Shown here: positions 54,091 to 64,000 of the stretch, one piece after another
Layout: every line of letters starts with the position of its first letter
Position numbering within the stretch: position 1 is the first letter of the stretch
Source: Serratia marcescens
GTDB taxonomy: Bacteria > Pseudomonadota > Gammaproteobacteria > Enterobacterales > Enterobacteriaceae
Length of the DNA stretch: 64,000 nt
Direction: 5' to 3'
NCBI RefSeq assembly: GCF_029846115.1
Contig: NZ_JARVZZ010000001.1
Span: 992,001 to 1,056,000 of the forward strand
The notes under the pieces: model-generated
What the model saw: the letters and a program-made list of their open reading frames with translations, nothing else
Database searches by the model: none
Told to the model about the DNA's origin: nothing
Position numbers and translations under genes: made by a program

Positions 54091-54954
54091 TTATGCCGGC
54101 AATGGGCACGTTTTGCCGAGCGTTTCGACCAGGAAATTCATCACCGCGCGCACGGCGGCGGTGCGCGCCAAATCGGGATACGTCACCAGCCAAAGCTCGC
54201 GCGTTGGCGCGGCGCTTGCCGTGGGCAACGGGACCAGATCCGGATCGCCATCGGCGACAAACGTCGGTAAAACGGCGGCGCCTAACCCCGATCGTGCCGC
54301 TTGCTGCAGTGAAAACAGATCGCTGGCCTGAAAGACCACGGGTCGCCCCTGTAACAGCTGTTGCAGCCATTGCTGATGCGGCTGCTGTTGGTAGTGATGG
54401 TCATAGGCGAGAAAGCGGCGCGCCGCATCGGGCAGTGCGGCGTGCTCTGGCGCGGCGTACAGCGCGTAGCGCATCATGCCGATGCGTTGCGTCAGCAGCT
54501 CCGGTTGCTGCGGGCGCACCATGCGCACGGCGATGTCCGCTTCGCCGCGATCCAGCTCGGCGAGCGCGGACTCACCCGCCAGCGTCACGACGATTTGTGG
54601 GAAAGCCTGATTAAATTCGGTGATGCGCGGCGCGAGAATATGCGCGGCGATCGACGGCGGCGCACTGATGCGCACGTCGGCCTGGGGCATTGTGCCAGCG
54701 CTGCGCGCATGGCGGGCGATAGCCTGACTTTGCGCCTCGATCTCCGCCGCCAGCCCGGCAATCGCCTGCCCGTCCTGGGTCAACGGTGTGCTGCGCGGCA
54801 GCCGTACGATCAAACGCAGGCCGAGCGCCTGTTCCAGCGCCGCTACGCGTCGCCCGACGGTGGCGTGATCGCAACCCAACTCCCGCGATGCCGCCGACAA
54901 CGAACCGGTGCGCGCCAGCGCCACGAAGTATTTTAAATCCTGCCAGTCAAACAT
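54091..54954 (-). CDS. LysR-family transcriptional regulator
   Basis: A 287-residue regulator with winged helix (GSLSAASRELGCDHATVGRRVAALEQ, about 16-41) and the substrate-binding domain. The FDWQDLKYFVALARTGS start is typical of one LysR subgroup with Cys-Asp-His in the recognition helix region. It is divergent from the SDR gene at 55069 and is likely its regulator. ATG at 54954 is chosen over 54972 because it matches relatives. Confidence 0.87.
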   Translation of the reverse strand: MFDWQDLKYFVALARTGSLSAASRELGCDHATVGRRVAALEQALGLRLIVRLPRSTPLTQDGQAIAGLAAEIEAQSQAIARHARSAGTMPQADVRISAPPSIAAHILAPRITEFNQAFPQIVVTLAGESALAELDRGEADIAVRMVRPQQPELLTQRIGMMRYALYAAPEHAALPDAARRFLAYDHHYQQQPHQQWLQQLLQGRPVVFQASDLFSLQQAARSGLGAAVLPTFVADGDPDLVPLPTASAAPTRELWLVTYPDLARTAAVRAVMNFLVETLGKTCPLPA

Positions 54955-54995
54955 CGGTGAATTCCTGCACATTGATGATGCGATTTTCGGGAATA

Positions 54996-55029
54996 TTCAC
55001 ACGAATAACGGCGTGATTCAATGTGTGAA
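54996..55029. promoter_or_regulatory. Inverted repeat between LysR and SDR genes
   Basis: TTCACAC (54996-55002) and GTGTGAA (55023-55029) are a perfect 7-bp inverted repeat with a 20-base spacer, in the divergent gap and 40 bases before the SDR start. A probable operator for the LysR protein. Confidence 0.6.
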
Positions 55030-55068
55030 CGTTTCCTTTTAAATTGAATTATTCAATTAGGGTTTCTT

Positions 55069-55827
55069 ATGAATTTGCAATTGCAGCAACGCACGGCATT
55101 GGTCACGGGCGCCAGCGAAGGGATCGGTGCCGGCATGGTCAGGGTATTGGCCGCTCAAGGGGTCAAGGTAGTGGCCACCGCACGACGCGGTGACCGGCTG
55201 CAGGTCTTGGCGGATGAGGTGGAACGGCAAGGGGCGGCGCGTCCGCTGGTGATCGTTGCCGATGTGACCGAGCCTGAGGCTCTCGCCCGTTTGGCGGCGC
55301 AGGCGCTGCGCCAGGTGGGGACCGTCGATATTCTGATCAACGCGGTCGGCGCGTTTCACCCCACGACGCTGAACGACAGCGATCGCAGCTGGGATGACGC
55401 CTTTGCTTTGAACTTCACGCCGGCTCGGCGGTTAACTCAGGCGCTGTTGCCGGCCATGCAGGCGCAAGGCTGGGGCCGGATTATCAACATCAGCGGCTCG
55501 ATGGAGCCGCGCAACCTGAGCGCCGCCAGCGCCGCCAAGGGCGCATTGCATCTGTGGGCCAAAGGATTGGCCGGTGATGTGGCTGCGCAGGGGATTACCG
55601 TCAATACGTTACAGCCGGGGCGCATCAACAGTGAACAGATCCGCGAGCGCTTATACGCTTGTGATGAAGCGCGCCAGGCGTTCATTGCGCAACATATCCC
55701 GATTGGCTACTTCGGCGAACCGGAAGACATGGCCTATCTGGCGGCGTTTCTTTGTTCCCCGCTCGCGCGATATATCACCGGTGCGGTGATCCCGGTAGAT
55801 GGTGGCATGCATTATTTCGCGCATTGA
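55069..55827 (+). CDS. Short-chain dehydrogenase/reductase
   Basis: A 252-residue classical SDR. The cofactor motif VTGASEGIGAG is at about 12-22, the NAVG motif (ILINAVGAFHP) at about 89-99, the catalytic Ser in IINISGSMEP. The Tyr of the usual YxxxK is replaced: the corresponding stretch reads SAASAAKGALHLW, with Lys but no Tyr four residues before it. Conserved PVDGGMHYF ends the protein. The missing Tyr may mean altered or lost catalysis. Divergent from the LysR gene. Confidence 0.85.
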   Translation: MNLQLQQRTALVTGASEGIGAGMVRVLAAQGVKVVATARRGDRLQVLADEVERQGAARPLVIVADVTEPEALARLAAQALRQVGTVDILINAVGAFHPTTLNDSDRSWDDAFALNFTPARRLTQALLPAMQAQGWGRIINISGSMEPRNLSAASAAKGALHLWAKGLAGDVAAQGITVNTLQPGRINSEQIRERLYACDEARQAFIAQHIPIGYFGEPEDMAYLAAFLCSPLARYITGAVIPVDGGMHYFAH

Positions 55828-55926
55828 GGCCATTTTGTATAAGCGATCACAGTTCGGCAATTTGCCGGCGCAAAGCCTTGCCCCGGCAAAATCCGCGGTG
55901 TTAACGTCATAACTCAACCGATTTAG

Positions 55927-59371
<3,445 letters not shown>

Positions 59372-59495
59372 CCTCTAAGCCCGGCGGCAAGCGCCGGGCG
59401 TTAACCTAACGTTATTCGCTGCTGTTCATGATGGGAAATTCTCTCCCAGGGAATGCTGTTGCCCGCAGTCAGCCGTTATGCGGAGAAATATAATA

Positions 59496-60893
59496 ATGAT
59501 GAAAAGCTTATTACCTCGTTCCATGACCCTGGCGGCGCTGGCGCTGCTCTGTAGCCAGGCGCAGGCGGAAACGCTGCAAACCGGCAAGGACGTCGAAGCC
59601 CCCACCGCCAAATGGGAAGGGGTGGCGCTCGGCTTTGAGCCGCCACAGCCCGGGCTGTTGGGGGATATGCTGGGGATCAGGCCGATCCTGGAGGATCACG
59701 GCTTCCACTATAACCTCGGCTACCTCAGCCAGCTGTCGTATAACGCCGGCGGCGGTTACAACCACGACAAACAGGCGTCGTACATCGACCAGTTCTCGCT
59801 GACCTTCAGCCAGGATTTGCAGGCGCTGACCGGCATTCCGGACGCGGCGATCGAAGGCAATATCGTCAACCGCAACCATGATAACAACCTGACCCGCGAT
59901 CGCTTGCAGGATCCGCGCGTCGGCCTGACCGATCTGTCGCAGGAGAGCTTTGGCGGGCAGTCGATTACCCGACTGGGCTGGTTGACCTTCAGCCGTTCCT
60001 TCCTCGATCGCCGGCTGCAGTGGCGCATCGGCATGATGAACAAGGTGCAGGATTTCGATCAGATCATTCCCTGCGATTTTCAGACGCTGACGCTGTGCGG
60101 CGGCAAGTCCGCCAACTCGTTGACCTGGTACAACTGGAACGTGCATTACTGGGGCACCACGCTGCAATACAAGCTGACCGACGGCCTGACCCTCAAGGGC
60201 GGCGTGATGGAGCAGAACCCGAGCGCCCCCAGCCGCAGCCACGCCTGGAGCTGGTCCACCAAGGGCAGCAAAGGCTTCCTGTTGCCGATGGAGCTGGAGC
60301 TGAAAACCCACGCCGTCAACCAGCTGCCGGGGGTGTATAACCTGGGCGTGCTGTTCACCAACGCGCGCCAGAGCGATCTCTATGAAGGGGTGTCCGGCGG
60401 GCCGGGCGCCAGCGATCCGCAGGGCTATCGCAGCCACGATCGCACCTGGTTCCTGTATACCGGTTTCAACCAGCAGGTGACGCGCCATGCGGATGACGTC
60501 AACCGCGGTCTGAGCGTGTTTTACAGCCTGGGGCTGGGAGATCAGCGCAGCAACTACCTGCACTGGTCTACCTCGACCGGCATTCGCTATCGCGGGCTGT
60601 TCGATGCGCGGCCGGACGACTGGTTGGGGCTCGGCGTGTCGGTGGTGAAACTGAGCGACCGCTATAAAGACAATCAGCGTTATCTCAACCAGATGAGCGG
60701 CATCAGCGATTATCACGATCCGAACTACCGGCCGGTACCGGGCCACTCGGTGACGGCGGAGCTGTATTACCGGGTTAACGTCACGCCGTGGCTGCAGCTG
60801 CAGCCGGGCCTGCAGTACTGGCATCACCCGGCGGGCGTCAGCGAGACGCAGGACGCTTGGGTGACGGCGTTGAAAACGGTGGTGACCTTCTGA
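59496..60893 (+). CDS. OprB-type carbohydrate porin
   Basis: An outer-membrane protein of 465 residues with a signal peptide (about 1-24, ending AQA). The OprB carbohydrate-selective porin features are seen: WEGVALGFEP at the start, aromatic-rich strands throughout, LGDQRSNYL, a late ELYYRVNVTPWLQLQPGLQYW and a final Phe (TVVTF). It probably admits beta-glucosides across the outer membrane; unlike E. coli BglH, it is not of the LamB type. GGAG lies before the paired ATGs (59496, 59499). Third gene of the bgl operon. Confidence 0.88.
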   Translation: MMKSLLPRSMTLAALALLCSQAQAETLQTGKDVEAPTAKWEGVALGFEPPQPGLLGDMLGIRPILEDHGFHYNLGYLSQLSYNAGGGYNHDKQASYIDQFSLTFSQDLQALTGIPDAAIEGNIVNRNHDNNLTRDRLQDPRVGLTDLSQESFGGQSITRLGWLTFSRSFLDRRLQWRIGMMNKVQDFDQIIPCDFQTLTLCGGKSANSLTWYNWNVHYWGTTLQYKLTDGLTLKGGVMEQNPSAPSRSHAWSWSTKGSKGFLLPMELELKTHAVNQLPGVYNLGVLFTNARQSDLYEGVSGGPGASDPQGYRSHDRTWFLYTGFNQQVTRHADDVNRGLSVFYSLGLGDQRSNYLHWSTSTGIRYRGLFDARPDDWLGLGVSVVKLSDRYKDNQRYLNQMSGISDYHDPNYRPVPGHSVTAELYYRVNVTPWLQLQPGLQYWHHPAGVSETQDAWVTALKTVVTF

Positions 60894-61493
60894 TCAGGCC
60901 GCGTCGCTCTCGCGGTAGCGCCGGCGTGCGTGCTCGAACCAGCTGGCGGGCACGTTGTGCGGCGGCTGCTGCAACCTGAGCAGCCCCTGTTCAACGATAT
61001 GGCTGGCCTGGCGCCACAGCGTCGGGTCACCTTCGGTCAGCACCTCCAGCAGGCGCTGTTTCTCGATCAGGTAGGTCTGGGCGAAGTGGCTGTCGTAGTC
61101 CAGCAGCGAGCGGGTGTTGTCGATAAGATCCGCCAGCTTGATGGTTTTGGCCTGCGGCGATGCGCCGGCGCTGTGGCGCCGATCGCGGTTTTTGCGCTCG
61201 AAGCGGTTGCCGTCCTCGGCGTGGCTGACGTTGGTTAGCATCCGCACCAGCTCTGCCACCTTCGGCCCGAAATGGCTGTCGATATCGCCGAGGGTGGTGG
61301 GCGTGTCTTCTACCGTATCATGCAGCCAGGCGGCGGCCAGCATCTCTTCGGTGTGCGGTACGCTGCGCACCAGCTCCATCACCGCCTGCGGGTGGACGAT
61401 GTACGGATCGTCGGTGTATTTGCGGCGCTGATCGATGGCCGCATGCGCCTTGGTGGCGTAGCGGCGCGCGCGTTCTGCAAGCGTGTTCGTCAT
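60894..61493 (-). CDS. HD-domain phosphohydrolase, SpoT/MESH1-like
   Basis: A 199-residue cytoplasmic protein. Metal-binding HD motifs are visible: [21 protein letters not shown] and [13 protein letters not shown], the layout of ppGpp hydrolase-type HD domains. Whether it hydrolyses ppGpp or another nucleotide is not settled. The ATG at 61493 follows AAGGAA; the frame extends to 61619. Its stop directly abuts the stop of the convergent porin gene. Confidence 0.85.
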   Translation of the reverse strand: MTNTLAERARRYATKAHAAIDQRRKYTDDPYIVHPQAVMELVRSVPHTEEMLAAAWLHDTVEDTPTTLGDIDSHFGPKVAELVRMLTNVSHAEDGNRFERKNRDRRHSAGASPQAKTIKLADLIDNTRSLLDYDSHFAQTYLIEKQRLLEVLTEGDPTLWRQASHIVEQGLLRLQQPPHNVPASWFEHARRRYRESDAA

Positions 61494-61555
61494 TTCCTTT
61501 CCCTCCGAGCATCCTCTGCATGAAAAAAATGTAGCATACCTCACAAGAAATAGCT

Positions 61556-61569
61556 TGCGATTACATCGT
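61556..61569. promoter_or_regulatory. OhrR operator candidate upstream of ohrR
   Basis: TGCGATTACATCGTG (61556-61570) shares GCGATTnnATCG with the palindrome upstream of ohr, and lies 22 bases before the ohrR start. Confidence 0.6.
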
Positions 61570-61590
61570 GCACTATCTATATTCACACAC

Positions 61591-62055
<465 letters not shown>

Positions 62056-62127
62056 CCCGCCGCCGCCGGACGCAAGAACGGCGCGGGTGGTCTACACTGG
62101 TTAATAAGTGCCTAAAATAAGTAGTGC

Positions 62128-62140
62128 GCGATTTAATCGC
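62128..62140. promoter_or_regulatory. OhrR operator upstream of ohr
   Basis: GCGATT-T-AATCGC is a perfect 13-bp palindrome 75 bases before ohr. A related sequence lies upstream of ohrR. Confidence 0.7.
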
Positions 62141-62215
62141 AAAAGATAAATATGTGACCGGCTTTACCTCGTGGAAGCCGTAGTCATCTCGCCAACCAGC
62201 AAGAAGGAATGAACG

Positions 62216-62641
62216 ATGTCTATTGAGAAAGTGGTTTACCGCGCTCACGCCACCGCAACCGGCGGCCGCGACGGCCGTGCGACCTCCTCCGACGGCGTGT
62301 TGGACGTGAAACTGGGCGTGCCGAAAGAGATGGGCGGCGCCGGCGGCGAAGTCACCAACCCCGAGCAGCTGTTCGCCGCCGGTTACTCGGCCTGTTTCCT
62401 CGGCGCGCTGAAGTTTGTCGCGGCGAAAGAAAAGGTCAAAATCCCGGCCGAAGCCAAGATCGACGGTACCGTCGGCATCGGTGAAATCCCGAACGGTTTC
62501 GGCATCGAAGTGCAGCTGGATATCTCGCTGCCGGGCATCGAGCGCAGCGTGGCGGAAGATTTAGTGAAAAAGGCGCACGTGGTGTGCCCATACTCCAACG
62601 CCACCCGTGGAAATATCGATGTGACTCTGAACGTTAAGTAA
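62216..62641 (+). CDS. ohr: Organic hydroperoxide resistance protein Ohr
   Basis: A 141-residue thiol peroxidase that reduces organic hydroperoxides. The catalytic cysteines are Cys60 ([10 protein letters not shown]) and Cys124 ([12 protein letters not shown]), in the typical Ohr spacing. It functions as a dimer in the cytoplasm and is induced by alkyl hydroperoxides via OhrR. AAGGA precedes the ATG. A strong terminator follows. Confidence 0.96.
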   Translation: MSIEKVVYRAHATATGGRDGRATSSDGVLDVKLGVPKEMGGAGGEVTNPEQLFAAGYSACFLGALKFVAAKEKVKIPAEAKIDGTVGIGEIPNGFGIEVQLDISLPGIERSVAEDLVKKAHVVCPYSNATRGNIDVTLNVK

Positions 62642-62662
62642 GATTTTTGCCGAAATCTGGAA

Positions 62663-62690
62663 AAAATGGAGGGTTTATCCCTCCATTTTC
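62663..62690 (+). terminator. Terminator after ohr
   Basis: Stem AAAATGGAGGG (62663-62673) and CCCTCCATTTT (62679-62689) with a 5-base loop and flanking A- and T-runs. Confidence 0.9.
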
Positions 62691-62866
62691 TTGCGTGCCC
62701 TGCCTGAAAATCGCTCAAAAAAACGGTAAATTTTGTCCGTTTTGTGAGAATTCTCTTGATTATTACCCGCAAAATAACGCTTATTGCCGGTTGGCTGAAC
62801 CAGAAGCCGCAATCAGTGTCTGACTGAGTCAGAACCGCTACACCGTCCCCGGAGCCACCGCGTTAC

Positions 62867-64000
62867 ATGAACAAAGTTAAATCGCTATCACAGCAGAATT
62901 TATCGTTATTGTTAGCGATCTATATCGGCATATTTCTAAACCTGTCCGTTTTCTATCGCCGTTTTGATTCGCTGGCGCACGGCATTCAGGGCATTAAGCT
63001 TATTTCGGCGGTGACGGAAGTCATCGCTATCGTCCTGTTTACGTTCTTCATCATGCGGCTGGTATCGCTCGGCGGCCGGCTGTTTTATCGCATCGTCGCC
63101 TCGCTGCTGGTGTTGATTTCTGTTGCCGCCAGCTACTACATGACGTTTTTCAACGTGGTGATCGGTTACGGTATCGTGGTGTCGGTGATGACCACCGACA
63201 TCGATCTGTCGAAAGAGGTGGTTGGTCTGCATTTCGTGCTGTGGATGGTGGCGCTCAGCGCCTTGCCGCTGCTGCTGATCTGGAAAAACGGCCTGCGTTA
63301 CACCCTGATCGAACAGCTGAAAACCCCTGGTCATCGCATCAAGCCGCTGCTGGTCTTGCTGGCGGTGGTGGCACTGGTCTGGCTGCCGCTGCGCATGCTG
63401 GACGACGAGCAAAGCGTGCAAGAGAAGCTCTCCAACGTCGATCTGCCGAGCTACGGCGGCGTGGTGGCGCACTCGTATCTGCCGTCCAACTGGCTGTCGG
63501 CGCTAGGGCTGTTTGCCTACACCCGTTATGACGAAAGTCAGGACCAGAGCACGATGTTCGATCCGGGCAAACACTTCACTTACGTACCGCCGGCGGATAT
63601 CGACGATACCTACGTGGTGTTCATCATCGGCGAGACCACGCGCTGGGATCATATGGGCATGCTGGGCTATGAGCGCGATACTACGCCGCGGCTGTCTAAA
63701 GAGAAGAATCTGGTGGCGTTTCGCGGCGAGTCGTGCGACACCGCCACCAAGCTGTCGCTGCGCTGTATGTTCGTGCGCGAAGGCGGCACCGAAGATAATC
63801 CGCAGCGCACGTTGAAAGAGCAGAACGTGTTCGCGGTGCTGAAGGATCTGGGCTTCTCTTCCGAGCTGTTCGCCATGCAGAGCGAGGTGTGGTTCTACAA
63901 CAACACCGAGGTGAACAACTATTCGTTCCGCGAGATGATCGCGTCCGAGAAGCGCAACGACGGCAAGGCGGTCGACGATATGCTGTTGGTGGATGAAATG
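62867..64000 (+). CDS. eptB: Kdo2-lipid A phosphoethanolamine transferase (5' part)
   Basis: The window shows the first 378 codons, open to its end. E. coli EptB transfers phosphoethanolamine to the outer Kdo of LPS. Five membrane segments (about 10-170) precede the periplasmic alkaline-phosphatase-like domain. The nucleophile is probably Thr257 (FIIGETTRWDHMG); SCDTATKLSLRCMFVR and NPQRTLKEQNVF match EptB specifically. The ATG at 62867 has only a distant GGAG (62850-62853). The catalytic C-terminal part lies beyond the window. Confidence 0.94.
   Translation, partial: MNKVKSLSQQNLSLLLAIYIGIFLNLSVFYRRFDSLAHGIQGIKLISAVTEVIAIVLFTFFIMRLVSLGGRLFYRIVASLLVLISVAASYYMTFFNVVIGYGIVVSVMTTDIDLSKEVVGLHFVLWMVALSALPLLLIWKNGLRYTLIEQLKTPGHRIKPLLVLLAVVALVWLPLRMLDDEQSVQEKLSNVDLPSYGGVVAHSYLPSNWLSALGLFAYTRYDESQDQSTMFDPGKHFTYVPPADIDDTYVVFIIGETTRWDHMGMLGYERDTTPRLSKEKNLVAFRGESCDTATKLSLRCMFVREGGTEDNPQRTLKEQNVFAVLKDLGFSSELFAMQSEVWFYNNTEVNNYSFREMIASEKRNDGKAVDDMLLVDEM

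Overview
The window looks like chromosomal DNA of a Serratia species, most likely S. marcescens or a close relative (Enterobacterales, Yersiniaceae). The basis is high G+C coding DNA, proteins that are near matches to E. coli MtlA, FdoG, SelB, MdfA, YdhP and BglB as I remember them, and a Serratia-like density of LysR regulators and exporters. No database search was run, so the species is an inference.

Layout. 1-2550: 3' end of glyS, then the lipoprotein gene yiaF. 2700-9464: mannitol operon mtlA-mtlD-mtlR behind a cluster of CRP sites, then a LysE exporter divergent from a MocR regulator, then yibL. 9476-13803: methyltransferase, yiiM, a chemoreceptor and sodA with a Fur box, all on the minus strand. 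14220-24456: a selenium/formate block: fdoG with an in-frame UGA, fdoH, fdoI, fdhE, a DcrB-like lipoprotein, yibF, selA and selB. 24485-35944: accessory metabolism and transport: a type II toxin-antitoxin pair with a symmetric operator, LysR/LysE, mdfA, wecH, a GlxA-type regulator with an isochorismatase-like hydrolase, an amidohydrolase with LysR and an MFS exporter, and a phytase-like esterase. 36043-36137: selC, the tRNA-Sec gene. Machinery (selA, selB, selC) and client (fdoG) therefore sit within about 22 kb.

36138 to about 43495 is a low-G+C island inserted at the 3' end of selC. A 13-bp repeat of the selC 3' end marks its far side. It carries a broken rhuM gene, a colicin E3-type 16S rRNase bacteriocin with its immunity gene (minus strand), and a colicin D-type tRNase bacteriocin with its immunity gene (plus strand). 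Both toxin genes have LexA-like boxes. Six copies of a 36-46 bp interspersed repeat lie between and around the two bacteriocin modules, and one copy closely resembles a sequence I know from ColE1/pMB1 plasmids. An orphan colicin E1-type immunity gene lies just outside the repeat. This region is the most unusual part of the window.

44174-51082: a LysR regulator divergent from an EmrB-EmrA-NodT type tripartite exporter operon that ends with a siderophore-interacting-protein flavoreductase, then a universal stress protein and an Mpo1-like protein. 51147-51317: a 56-residue small protein. 52049-55827: ydhP, an epimerase-like gene, and a LysR/SDR divergent pair. 55927-60893: a beta-glucoside operon (bglF, bglB, OprB-type porin) behind a BglG-type antiterminator/terminator leader, with no bglG in the window. 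60894-64000: HD hydrolase, ohrR and ohr with matching operators, and the 5' part of eptB cut by the window end.
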